This document shows positions 50,057 to 60,378 of a stretch of DNA of 64,000 nucleotides, one piece after another. The position numbers were made by a program, and so were the translations under genes. This DNA is from Chamaelirium japonicum (taxonomy: Eukaryota > Streptophyta > Magnoliopsida > Liliales > Melanthiaceae), in the NCBI GenBank assembly GCA_947650365.1, contig OX393555.1:84635995-84699994 (forward strand), read 5' to 3'. Numbering within the stretch: position 1 is the first letter of the stretch; each line of letters begins with the position of its first letter. Under the pieces are notes generated by a model, which saw nothing but the letters and a program-made list of their open reading frames with translations, was not told where the DNA came from and ran no database searches.

Positions 50057-51980
50057 TGGTTTAAAGCAATAATTAGGATCTACTACAATCTATTTTATGG
50101 AATTTAAAAATAGATAATGTCTACTCCAGCCGCTATGTCTTCACCACCTCAAGTGGAGACATCCAAGAATCTAAATTCCCTGGGCTGGAGCACTGAGACT
50201 ATCGGCCCTGAATTGGAGACAACATCTCGGTGAGAGCATGCAACTGCTTCTGCCAACAGGGTTTTTATGATCCCGTCTTCATCAGAATTACCCATGGTCA
50301 ACTGAAAGACCTCCCAGTCTCCTTTTGGCCAGCTTTATGTGACCCGCATGCACAGCAACAGTGGCTTCACACAAGCTTTCGGATGCTTCCCACAAATCTA
50401 GGTGGTGTCGGTAGGGGGGTTCATAGGCTCCCGCGGTGGAGGATAAAACCATCACCCACTGCCATCGGCATCCTCCATGTCCCGAAGGAAACCACTAGGC
50501 GAACCAGCATGGAAGGAAATACAGCTCTCACCCGGTGGGAATATCGAACTGCGTACCTCCCACCCAGACCCTTAGCCGATTGATTGTGGAGGCCAGGGGC
50601 TCCCCTTTGGAGGAAACTGCTTACACATCCCTTCTTTATGAGGTTTTATGCATATCTAGATAGGTCACAACCTCCTAGACATAGACCCTGGTCTACCGTG
50701 CTCCCACTAAGATTACAAACCCTCCCGCAAAGCATTAGTATCCTCGAAAAATATCATAGTCCCTACCTTGAATACTTAACTTTCGCCTTTCATGCAAGGA
50801 TCACATTACATAGATTCCAAGGATCCCGATACTTCACTAGTTTGCCCATAATCCTAAGATCTGGAGCCTAGCCTAAGGTCAACGTGGAAAGGACTCCCAC
50901 TACGATGACGCCTCGTTCACAATTTAATGCCTGATGTTATAGTAGACCTCATCTCATTACAGGTTTCGATGCTGGCCAAATAGGGACATCCGATAACCTC
51001 CATCGGATCTCAATCTAATGGTGGCATAACCAAATCATGATGAGTTCATACTACCATCAAACGTCATCTAGAAACGGGTATCACACAGTGAAATCCTAAC
51101 CTAACTTGGTCGCTAGGACCATGTGGGGAAGGGGCATCCCACTAGGGTTATCATACTTCTTATGGAGACATTAGTTAATTATCTCTAAATAAATCTAATA
51201 CTGCGTCTATCTCGGTGCACAGTACTTGGCTACCTGAACTACCACGAGGGTGGTTACCGCCTTTCCTTTTAGCTAGCCACCGGATTCGCACGTGTTAGAA
51301 GTATATAGAGACACCAATGAATCCATAATCTTAGTATTAACCCTAAGCCTGATCTAGGGACAAACTCACAAGCAAGAATGATAATCACATTATCATCGGG
51401 GTTCTCTAAATACGAAATAAAGAGAAATAACAGAAAAACATCCAAACTGAATCAAGTCCAAGGTCCGACCCCTGAACCTGAATAGCACAGCCAAGATATC
51501 TCGCTTTTCCATTCTGTACGATCTCTGATGACGATCCCCTTCATCGTCAACGTGCACGCTTTCGTCGGGTCTTTGCACGCTATGGTACCGCTTGCCCGAA
51601 CCGTGGATGTAGCATCATCTCCTTCTTCCTGTGACCGAAAAACTAACACGCTCTGAGCAAGTGCTCGTTCGTGTATAATTTCGCTAGAAAGAAAACAAGA
51701 CAATCCTAGAAACATGGCCAGGGAACCGAGGATGGTCAACCCCCACCCTTACCCATCTAGAGCCTTACAATCCACAATAATAATCAATGTAAAATTAAAT
51801 TCGGGGTCTGACCCCCGGATGCATGCAATCACAGATTACTATTCAACACGGCACCTGCAAAAAGACAATACATAGCACAATCCATATGCATGATCTACGC
51901 CGAACCCCAACGAAAACATATGCCATCATATATTCATATGATGTTTTCACGAATTAATGCATGAAACATACACCAAAGCG
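50057..51980 (-). other. 5' leader of copia 2
   Basis: About 1.9 kb lies between the primer site and gag. Several short frames exist but none resembles a known protein, and they differ from copia 1 at matching places, so this is most likely untranslated leader. Blocks shared with the copia 1 leader support a common origin. Confidence 0.72.
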
Positions 51981-51993
51981 TGCTCTGATACCA
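51981..51993 (-). other. Primer binding site of copia 2
   Basis: TGGTATCAGAGCA on the minus strand, complementary to the end of initiator methionine tRNA, lies next to the 5' LTR end CCAATA. Confidence 0.9.
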
Positions 51994-51995
51994 AT

Positions 51996-52990
51996 TATTG
52001 GAATTTGATCCGTGTATCAGAGTCATAGCGGAAGCAAAAGAAAGATCCGAAGATCATACGATGTATGTTTCATTACAATTCGTGATACAAAACAATCTAC
52101 ATGCAAATCTATGATCTTAGCATATGTGCGGACACCCTAGAGGCATACTACGATCTACGGAAGACATGCATGCATCTACTTAGGTGTTTAGATTCATCAT
52201 ACCTTATAGATCTATGATCCGAAGATTACGGAACAATGAAGAACCGCACTTGAATCGCAAGGAAAACTGTCGGATAGCACCTTGTCCTTTGCGAATTGAA
52301 GAATCCTCGAAATCCCGTCTCTGAGTGCAAGGATTTCGAGCCGACGGAAGAATCCGTTGCGAAGACGATGGCGAGCCTCAAGATTTTCTCCTCCTCTTTC
52401 TCATTTCTTCCTTATCCTTCCTTCCTCTTCCTTTTCCCTTCTTCTTCCTCTCTTTTCCTTGGCCAAAACCACAAACGAGGAGACTAGGGGTCGGATTTTT
52501 GGAGGGGAGGGAGTAGAACCTTAGGGCCGGCCCTCCCTCTCCCTATTTCCTATATAGGGCCAGTCTCCCATGGCTCCAAGGAGGCTAGGGACGGCCGCTA
52601 TATGGATAGGGATGAGGAGGATCAGATTTTAGGGTATTCCAATGTCTATCGTGAACCCTAGACGAAAACGCCCTTCACGAAAGTGGAAAAACTGAAAGGG
52701 AGACTGAGTGAGGTGCGCCACTCGGAATCGAGTTCCGTCAGCGCCTGTGAACTTCTAGAATTATTCCGCTCAATTTAAGATCCATATTCAATATGTTCTG
52801 AGCCATATTTCAGTATTTACCAAAATACCCCTACGGCCCGTAACACATGTGAATTAGGTTCTTTGGCTCCGGGCTTGCGCTCCATCGCGCTACTTCACAT
52901 CCAACGTATCCAACTAGGTCGAGGAACAATTTCTATACGCAACGACAGGGTGAAACCTTCAGGGTTTGGGATCTCTAGCTCCAACCGGAT
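51996..52990 (-). repeat. 5' LTR of copia 2, first part
   Basis: Colinear with 44127-45118. It is interrupted after AACCGGAT by the nested Tat element and resumes at 63726. Confidence 0.93.
52986..52990. repeat. Target-site duplication, left, of nested Tat element
   Basis: CGGAT precedes the TGTGGG terminus; the duplicate is at 63726-63730. Confidence 0.93.
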
Positions 52991-53027
52991 TGTGGGTGCA
53001 AATTTTGGCAAGAAGTCTGCGAACAGC

Positions 53028-53287
53028 GGGACCCACTGGCCCTGCCTGGTGGGCCCCCGAGTACCACAGTAGGACCCACTGGCCCTGCCTGGTGGGCCCC
53101 CGGAGACCAAAACGGGACCCACCGGCCCTGCCTGGTGGGCCCACAAAGACAACAACGGGACCCACCGGCCCTGCCTGGCGGGCCCGCAGACACGTTCCAT
53201 GGGACCCACCGGCCCTGCCTGTAGAATCCCCAGGAGATAGCAGCGGGACCCACCAGCCTTACCTGGAGGAGCCCCAGATACGACAGT
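53028..53287 (+). repeat. 43-bp minisatellite inside 5' LTR (6 units)
   Basis: Units begin GGGACCCACCGGCCCTGCCT and are about 43 bases each. Period 43 is not a multiple of three, so the collagen-like glycine/proline-rich open frames that cross it on both strands are a composition effect, not genes. Confidence 0.93.
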
Positions 53288-53317
53288 AGAAAACCGCCAT
53301 TTACCACCAGAGAATCC

Positions 53318-53327
53318 TATAAATAGC
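53318..53327 (+). promoter_or_regulatory. TATA box in 5' LTR
   Basis: CTATAAATAG lies just downstream of the minisatellite, so the minisatellite occupies the promoter-proximal U3. The same motif is at 63301-63310 in the 3' LTR. Confidence 0.7.
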
Positions 53328-53742
53328 AGAGCCTTCGAATGTAAATGGATCCGAAATCCGATTTCCAGTACTGAGATCTGATTTTCAGAAACCAGAGCTC
53401 TGGATTTTAGTTTCCATCCCCTCACTTCCTCTCTTCGATCTTCTTCTTGTCTTTGAAGATCAAAAGAGTTTCAGTGATACTCGGCCTGTCGAGATCACTT
53501 CAATACAAGTGTTAGTGAATTCGGGTTGCTCCCTATAGCATGGAGACGTAGGCTTCGGCTGAACTCTGAGATCACATCTCTCGTGTCAAACTCTCTCTGT
53601 TTGCATATCGAAAGCAGCAACTTCAATCAAACAGATCCAACAACGATCTCTTCTACTCAAACAACGATCTTCAACTCCAACTGCAATTCAATTGACTGGT
53701 GCGGCGAAGTCTTCGGGTCGGCACGAAAATTTTTCCCCCACA

Positions 53743-53760
53743 GTTTGGCACCGTCTGTGG
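53743..53760 (+). other. Primer binding region of nested Tat element
   Basis: GTTTGGCACCGTCTGTGG follows the LTR end directly, in the position of the primer site. A variant with GGCGCTGTCTATGGG occurs in the inverted fragment at about 57637-57654. The tRNA cannot be named with certainty. Confidence 0.75.
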
Positions 53761-53904
53761 GATCGGACGAGAAGCTGTGTCCGTTCTACAACTGCTATTA
53801 GATCAGTTGAGCAAACTGATCAAATAGTTAAACTTCCTCGCCCCTTTGGTTAGGCAAATAACCGCTCGGAAGCCGGCACTCTCGTTGCACCCTTCGCTCT
53901 CTGA

Positions 53905-55623
53905 ATGGCGAGGACGAAGCACCAGGGTCAACCAGAAGGAAGTAACACTCAACTACCTCGTCCTGAGACTCGCTCAATGAGTCAAAGGCTCAATTTCGGG
54001 CAGCCCCTAGCTGCCCCCAATATGGATACTCGATCAGGTAGTGGGAGATCGGTTGATCGACCGATTGCCCCACCTCCTCATCCATCAATAGGGCATACGA
54101 CCCCTGCTCCCGTCGAAGACCTTCCTTCAACCTATCAAATCTCGACGGTCGATTTCCAACTACTTCAATTGGCAAAGCAGAATACCACCCTTACTGCTGA
54201 GAGGGACGCACTCAAGAAGGCAGCCTTCGAGGCTGGAATTGCTCTTCCCATCCCCTCGACTAATGAGAGGGTCGATTGGCCACGACCTTCAATCCACTCT
54301 GAGCAACGGAGGGCAATGGGCACTGCTGCCCTCGAGAGGATCCGACGCGACCCAACTCCCTCTGCTGCCCCATGGAAGCAGAGTGTTTGGGATCGCCTCG
54401 ACGACGAGTCCTCCCAATCATCTTCTGGTCGCAACTGCGATAGGAAGGCTCCTTCAAAGCCCGATATACCATGAAGACACCAGATGAAGGGTGCCCCCTC
54501 AAAGAGTAGAGTCTCCCCTTTCATTCCACTTCAACGTGGACTTGGATCGGACCTTCGACACCGACTTCAACCGGCAAATACTTCAAAGCCTGAAGAAGAC
54601 CTTGCAATCTTGCCTCTTGACCCACATTTAGGTCGAGGACACGGTCGTAGAGACGGGTATTCCTCCGTCGGACCACTCCATCGAAGCTTGTTTGAATCAA
54701 CATTTCCCAGGGGATGGAGAACTCCCACTCTCCCCAAATTCAACTGCGTCAAAGGAGATCCGACTCTCCACGTACTCGCATTCAAGCAAGCCTTAACGTC
54801 GTACGAAGAAGAAAACAACGTGCTTTGTTGCACTTTCGCTGGAAGTCTCGATGAGCCATCACTCGATTGGTATCATAATCTCCGGGCTGGGTCCATCACC
54901 CAGTTCAGTGTTTTGGCTAACCTCTTCGTGCAGCATTATCAACTCAATCTGAAGCCAGAAAAGAAGCTCGACTCCCTCTATCGGCTAAGGATGGGTGCTG
55001 ACGAGACTCTCCGCAGTTTCACAAGGAGATTTCGCAACGAGCATGCTGCCCTCTCTGGAAGACATCTGGATGATGAAGCCATCATGTTGGCTTTCCAGAA
55101 CGCCCTCCGCTTCGATCTACACATCTACAACGACTTTATTCGCAATCCCCCTCCTTCCCTGGGTTCAATGTTTGATCGAATTCAGAGGGAGATTGAGGTA
55201 GAAGATGATCAAGTGGCCAGAAAGGGGCGAGAGTCAAAGCGAAGGCCTGCGGAGAGAGAGGCTCCGAAGTATGCTACCAAAGCTTATAACGCTGAGGCAG
55301 CAGTCCCCCCTGCCAATAAACGATCGAAGAACGATAGAAGAAGATCTCCGACGAAGACCACTTTCACCGAGTGGAATTTACCGATCGAACAGATCCTCGA
55401 CCGAATTCAACATGAAGAGTTCCTCCGATGGCCTAATCCACTGCAGCCCGACACCAAGTTCACTGCAGATAAAACAGTCTACTGTGATTTCCATCGCAGT
55501 CATGGACATTCTACCGATCAATGCCACCGGCTAAAGTATCATTTGGAAGATCTGCTACGTATAGGACATCTCCAAGAATTTGTCAAAGGCAGGCAAAATC
55601 ATTCCGTCAAGCATCGACAGTGA
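53905..55623 (+). pseudogene. gag of nested Tat element (one in-frame stop)
   Basis: The ATG at 53905 opens a frame of about 573 codons, broken once by TGA at 54472-54474; the frame after it (from 54484) is the same. A CGA-to-TGA change is the simplest explanation. Residues 1-130 are polar with a short coiled-coil-like block (LLQLAKQNTTLTAERDALKK). Residues about 235-400 hold the gag core with WRTPTLPKFNCVKGDP, SLDWYHNLRAGSITQF and FVQHYQLNLKPEKKLD. Near the end is CDFHRSHGHSTDQC, a zinc-binding-like cluster. The product would be the particle protein. Only one lesion was seen, suggesting recent activity of the family. Confidence 0.88.
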
Positions 55624-55689
55624 AGATCTCCATCGAGATTGAAAGATCTAGGGGTTGGAGATGGTCAACTTTCAAGCAACCATTCGCAT

Positions 55690-55840
55690 TGCCAGAGAAC
55701 ACCGGAGAACATAGCAGCCGGAAGCTAGCTCCCAACTGGGAAAGTCCTTACATAGTCAAATCAGGGGGAAGCAAGGATCCTATCGATTGCCACGAGCTTG
55801 GAAAGCTAGACATCTCAAAATGCTCTATCCTTGATGTAAA
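55690..55840 (+). pseudogene. Integrase C-terminal tail left after pol deletion
   Basis: Shortly after the gag end the plus strand reads SSRKLAPNWESPYIVK. This matches the KLAPNWEGPYRV block that ends Tat pol, beyond integrase. Everything between gag and this block (protease, RT, both RNase H, integrase core, normally more than 3 kb) is missing. The junction lies between 55623 and about 55700. Confidence 0.75.
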
Positions 55841-55954
55841 TTCCAAGTTGAATAAAGATTGCTTTCAAATGTTTATCTTATCAATTAAAATTCTGGAGCA
55901 GTTTCAAGTTATCTACATTCAAATTCAAAGCTATCTGCATTCAAATTGCCAGGT

Positions 55955-56375
55955 CGTTTAACAAGTTTGGGTGATTGAGTTGCGACTCAACCCCTTACAG
56001 GCAGATGTTAAACGGTTTCGGGTTATGCTACAACACAACCTTCAAGTCACTGGTCATTTAACGAGTTGGGGAGTTTGTGTTGCGACACTACCCCTTACGT
56101 GCAAACGTTAAATGACTTTCAATTTCAATATCGTCTAACAAGTTTGGGTGCTTGAGTTGCGACTCAACCCCTCACATACAAATGTTAACGATTTCAAGTT
56201 GTGTTACAACACAACCTTCAATTTCAATATCGTCTAACAAGTTTGGGTGCTTGAGTTGCGACTCAACCCCTCACGTACAAATGTTAACGATTTCAAGTTG
56301 TGCTACATCAACCTTCAATTTTCAAGTTACTCAACAGTTTGGGTGATCAAGTAGCGACTCATTCCCTTACATTCA
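55955..56375 (+). repeat. ~100-bp tandem repeats downstream of pol
   Basis: Five repeat starts (55955, 56055, 56132, 56231, 56331) with CGTCTAACAAGTTTGGGTG, then GAGTTGCGACTCAACCCC. Spacing is 100, 77, 99 and 100. The third and fourth units are nearly identical. The small open frames here are repeat by-products. Confidence 0.88.
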
Positions 56376-56560
56376 AGTGTGTATATGTATTCAAATATTT
56401 CAATACCATCTAGAATACAGCATTCAAAGAGTTCAAACACAAGACATTCAATTTCAAGCACCAAAAAGATTTCTATTATCAAAAAATTGCCAAGTACAAG
56501 AGTGAGTCTTTTCATATCACAAGTTTACAAAGTACAGCAAAGAAGAAAGGTAGCAGTACA

Positions 56561-56697
56561 TCAAGGTTTAGCCACGCTGGGAGCGCGCGACCTCTCTCCT
56601 TCGGATCCACCGCGAACTTTGCTCACCGCAGAAGCCTTGGAAGATCGGACACTGCTAGCATGGGCCCTAAGTGCTTCCACCGCCTTCTCGGCCATCT
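56561..56697 (-). pseudogene. Putative last exon of the antisense reading frame
   Basis: The minus strand reads EMAEKAVEALRAHASSVRSS then KASAVSKVRGGSEGERSRAP and a TGA at 56561-56563. The alanine/arginine/serine-rich style fits the end of the antisense coiled-coil protein encoded at 57853-60378. It is separated from the other exons by the inverted fragment at 56696-57740. The link is inference from strand, composition and position. Confidence 0.45.
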
Positions 56698-56994
56698 CTG
56701 CTTCCATAGAGCCACAGAGGGGATTAGGTTGCGATGAATCCTCTCATGGGCGATGGTGCCCATTGACCTTCGTGGTTCAGAGTGAATCGATTACCGTGGC
56801 GGATCAACTCTCTCATTGAATAAAGGGATGGGAAGAGCAATTCTGGCTTCGTAGGCTGCCTTCTTGAGGGCGTCCCTTTCAGCTGTGAGGGTGGCATTTT
56901 GCTTAGCCAATTACAACAGCTAAAAGCCGATCGCCGAGATTTGGTAGGTAGATGGTGGGTTTTCAGCAGGAGCAAGGGCAGTTTGCCCTATCGA
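56696..56994 (-). repeat. 299-bp tandem duplication, copy 1
   Basis: Identical by eye to 57009-57307 (offset 313). It covers gag codons including LAKQNATLTAERDALKKAAY on the minus strand. A 14-base spacer (57 end TACGATCCCTGATA) joins the copies. Confidence 0.93.
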
Positions 56995-57008
56995 TACGAT
57001 CCCTGATA

Positions 57009-57307
57009 CTCTGCTTCCATAGAGCCACAGAGGGGATTAGGTTGCGATGAATCCTCTCATGGGCGATGGTGCCCATTGACCTTCGTGGTTCAGAGTGAAT
57101 CGATTACCGTGGCGGATCAACTCTCTCATTGAATAAAGGGATGGGAAGAGCAATTCTGGCTTCGTAGGCTGCCTTCTTGAGGGCGTCCCTTTCAGCTGTG
57201 AGGGTGGCATTTTGCTTAGCCAATTACAACAGCTAAAAGCCGATCGCCGAGATTTGGTAGGTAGATGGTGGGTTTTCAGCAGGAGCAAGGGCAGTTTGCC
57301 CTATCGA
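57009..57307 (-). repeat. 299-bp tandem duplication, copy 2
   Basis: Second copy of 56696-56994 with no difference seen. This copy is continuous with the rest of the inverted gag fragment, so copy 1 is the added one. Confidence 0.93.
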
Positions 57308-58109
57308 CTGTCGGAGAGGTGGATTGATCGGTCGATCGACCGATCTTCCGCTCCCTGATCGAACCCCCATTTCGGGAACAGTGAGGGGCTACCCAAAGTT
57401 GAGCCGTTGACTCATCAAACGAGTCTCTGGATGAGCTTGACATGTGTTACTTCCCTCTGAATGATCTTGATGCTTCGTCCTCGCCTTTTAGAGAGCAAAG
57501 GATGCAACAAGATTGTCGGTGTCTTAACGGTTGTTTGCTCAACCGAAGGGGCTAGGAAGTTTGACTATCTAGACCAGTTGTCTGCTCAATCGATCTGATG
57601 TTTGATGTAGAGCGAACTTGGCTTTTCGAACGGATCCCATAGACAGCGCCAAACTGTGGGGGGAAAATCTTCATGCCGATCCGAAGACTCTGCGCCACCA
57701 GTTAATCGAAGTCGAGTCGAAGATCTTTGATCGATCTACTGAATGGAAGGTAGGTTCGAAGGTTGATGTCTTGGTGACTTTGAGTTGGGATTTTTGATAT
57801 GTAAACAGTAAGAAGATTGACACAAGGTGTGATCACAGGACAAGGTCTCTACCTTGAAGAGCCAATTCTTCAGAGACTCGAGCTCGTGACCCCGAGCCTC
57901 ATAACCTTCCTACCGCGTCTTGCTCTCCAGCTTCTCCTTGCGAAGATCCTCGATCTTGGCCTTGAGAGACTCTTTCTTCGAATGCAGCACCTCCTTCAGC
58001 TTGTCTCTCTCCTCGTGGGAAGCCTCCAGTTCAGCTTTCAAACGGGACACCTCAGATGAAGCCTCCCGTTCTCCTGCCCTCCTGAAGAGCTTGCTCGCGA
58101 ACTTCAAAA

Positions 58110-58209
58110 CTGCTGAGTTCTACAAATGGATCAAAGAGTTAGTATTTTTCAAAAAGCACAACCCGATGATCAAATCAAGTAGATGCACATACAACTACTT
58201 CAAGCCTAC
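58110..58209 (-). other. Intron 2 of antisense frame
   Basis: 100 bases. Donor CCTTTG/GTAGGC, acceptor CTCAGCAG/TTTTG. An alternative upstream acceptor TTTGTAG would shift the frame away from the coiled coil, so the downstream AG is preferred. A further donor AAG/GTAGAG ends exon 3 at 57853. Confidence 0.6.
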
Positions 58210-58329
58210 CAAAGGCTTTATCCAGAGTGGCGTCCGGAAGGTTGCAGAGTTTCCGGATCACACTAGTTAGGTGGTTGATGTCAACCTCACCCAAATCCTT
58301 CAACTTCTGAGTCGTGCCAACAGGCGTAC

Positions 58330-58415
58330 CTACAATCAATACAGAGTTTCAGAAAGCCAGAATAAGTTCAAACTCCATAGATAAGGTAATCAAGATGGCG
58401 AGCTAGTCTGAATAC
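58330..58415 (-). other. Intron 1 of antisense frame
   Basis: 86 bases. Donor CCTCAG/GTATTC, acceptor TTGATTGTAG/GTACG. Phase 1: exon 1 leaves one base and exon 2 (58210-58329, 120 bases) continues open. The exon 2 peptide includes GTTQKLKDLGEVDINHLTSV. Confidence 0.7.
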
Positions 58416-60378
58416 CTGAGGCATCGACCCGAGGAGCCTTTTCCTTCCCACGATCGGAGCTCTTACCCTTGGAGGAAGATTTCTCCTTAGCAGGGGTTGG
58501 TTTCGGTTGAGATGGGGGAGTCTCATCCCCCACTCGGCTTCCTCTCTCTATATGTGCTGGAGATGGAATACCCCGAGGAGGGGAGATTTCCCCTTCATCT
58601 TGTCGTCCAAGCGACTGCTCTATCCCAGCCACAATCGCCGCCATCTCATCTGCCAAAGATCGCGACGGAGGAGGAGGCTGTTCAACCTCCAGGCCTCCGC
58701 TTGTGGTCACGCCCTTGAGGCGGGGAGCGTCTGGAGGAATTTGGTCGAGTGGTGTAGGGTTGCTCCCAACCCCACCACTCCCAGAGAACTTAATCTTGAA
58801 GCGCACTGGACGCTTCTTCAAATCTTCAAAATGGTAGGCGGGCTGCACCTTCTTGCCATCACCCTCTGCATCCATCACAACCTCCATTCGACGGGCCTTA
58901 GCCTCGTCAATAGGGATAGGCTGTGAATCTTCCTCTCTTTCTTCACCACCAGTGGGGGTGGGAGGAATCTCTTCCTCACCACCCCCATATCCTTTGTCGC
59001 CAACAGTGGGGGTGGGAGGAATGTCATCCCCACCACCCCCATCTTCACCGCCTTTATCTCTATTTCCTCCTTCGCCGCTGCCACTGCTGTCATTAGCATC
59101 ATCATCATTGTCATCGTCTCCACCCTCATCCTCTTCACCTCCATCTTCTTCCTCTTCTTCTTCTCCCTTTTTCTCTTCTTTCTTCTCCTCCTCCTCGACA
59201 CAGACTTTCCTTTTCTTCTTTGCCTGGCCTTGGCGACGTATCACTAGTTTCTCCTCTGAGGGTAAGCTGCGCCTGGCTCCGTATGCCTTTTTCTCGATTC
59301 GAATGTTTCTAACGATCTTGCCCGATTGAGGATCCTCCTCATAATCGGAATACAAGACTTTGTTATCTTCATAACGAGCCCTCAATCGATGGAGGAGGTT
59401 GGCATTGCCATGTCGAACTAGGCAATTCGAGAATTGCTTCCATGATCGAGTCCCGCATGTCAGCTCCAGGAAAAGATTGTCAATAGCCCCTACTCGCTCC
59501 GAAGACCATGAGAGAGCTCCTCCTGCGTAGTATATATCTACCTCATCGTGCACCTTGTACCGAGGAGTCTCAGGTACCGAGAGAGGAGTTCATGCACCGG
59601 AAACCGATAGCGGCCAGTCGGTGTAGAGCTTGTCAGAGCCGATGGTATCGACGATCGGGCGTAGGGCAGAGACGCCAGTCAGATTGAAGAATGGGCTATC
59701 CTTCCTCGAAGCCCACTTATAGTGGTAGAAGAAGTAACCCAACTCTATCCTTGCGACCTCGCCCTCGAGAAGGCTGGAGTAACACTCCCTCAATTCATCT
59801 TGGAAGTCAGACTCCACTCGGCAGAAAGTATATATAATCCTCCATGCGTTTCCGGTTATCTGCCCAGGACAAAGACCTGAAGTGTTCAGAAGCCTTGCGG
59901 CGAACGGCGGTAGTGGGAGGCGCAGTCCACAGTTCAACTGGCCTATAGTAATTATCGTCCCCATCACTTGCTCCTTGCTCGCATACATGATGAAGATTGT
60001 CCGCCTGTCGATACCAAAAGTGGATAGAACTCCAGGAAGCGCTGGTCGGGACTTCCCCTCTGTGAAACAAGCTAGCAGCTTCTGCAGCTTCTCCCTCTTC
60101 AAGTCAGTAAGTGTGCCACCAGTATTGTACCCGAACTCCGGTTCCACCGACAGAGGAATCAGCGGACAGAGAACGAACTTTGCCTTGGGAATCTGCTCTG
60201 GCCTTGACGGTGCTGAAGCAAATCCAACTCCCTGGTGTCTCTTGCCCAATTGACCAAGCTCAATAAGCACAGCCTTGCCTTTGCCTCGGCCTTTCGGAAC
60301 GGAAGAAACTTCAGCAATTTCCTTCCCCTTCCTCTTGGAAGGAACCGCGACCTTCTTCAAACTACCAGAGGATGCCAT

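Larger units (their letters stand above)
52991..53742 (+). repeat. 5' LTR of nested Tat element
   Basis: LTR of 752 bp beginning TGTGGGTGCAAATTTTGG and ending TTCCCCCACA. It contains a six-unit minisatellite (53028-53287) and a TATA box (53318-53327). It is nearly identical to 62932-63725 apart from one minisatellite unit and scattered substitutions. Confidence 0.94.
56696..57740 (-). mobile_element. Inverted Tat 5' fragment (LTR tail, primer site, gag start)
   Basis: The minus strand, starting about 57740, reads an LTR tail ending CCCCCCACA (boundary at 57655), a primer-site variant, then a gag start with ARTKHQD, MSQRLNFG and SGSGRSVDRPI. This is the counterpart of 53680-54380 of the same element, in opposite orientation and with several substitutions and stops. 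It is probably a separate insertion or a template-switch product placed between exons of the antisense frame. Confidence 0.85.
57853..60378 (-). pseudogene. Antisense spliced reading frame (PF04195-like, coiled coil)
   Basis: The ATG at 60378 opens a frame running antisense to the element. Exon 1 (58416-60378) is one frame with a single TGA at 59590-59592. Its residues about 155-180 read LRLPLPPFAARLLNTSGLCP then GNAWRIIYTF. This resembles the 'putative gypsy type transposon' domain (Pfam PF04195, from memory). Codons 387-392 give KKKRKV, a nuclear-localisation-like motif, followed by a run of acidic residues and proline-rich repeats. Introns at 58330-58415 and 58110-58209 have GT/AG ends and keep the frame. 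Exon 3 (57853-58109) encodes a charged coiled coil with a TAG at 57910-57912. Function is unknown. Confidence 0.75.

Noticed and set aside
50230..50871. Two plus-strand frames of 117 and 95 codons
   Set aside because: They are antisense to the copia 2 leader and not preserved at the matching place in copia 1.
52895..53425. Collagen-like glycine/proline frames on both strands (also 62812-63409)
   Set aside because: They come from the 43-bp GC-rich minisatellite inside the LTRs, where several frames happen to be open.
58853..59329. Serine/proline-rich plus-strand frame and an arginine/lysine-rich minus frame (58875-59201)
   Set aside because: Both are shadows of the acidic and proline-rich part of the antisense frame's exon 1 in other frames.
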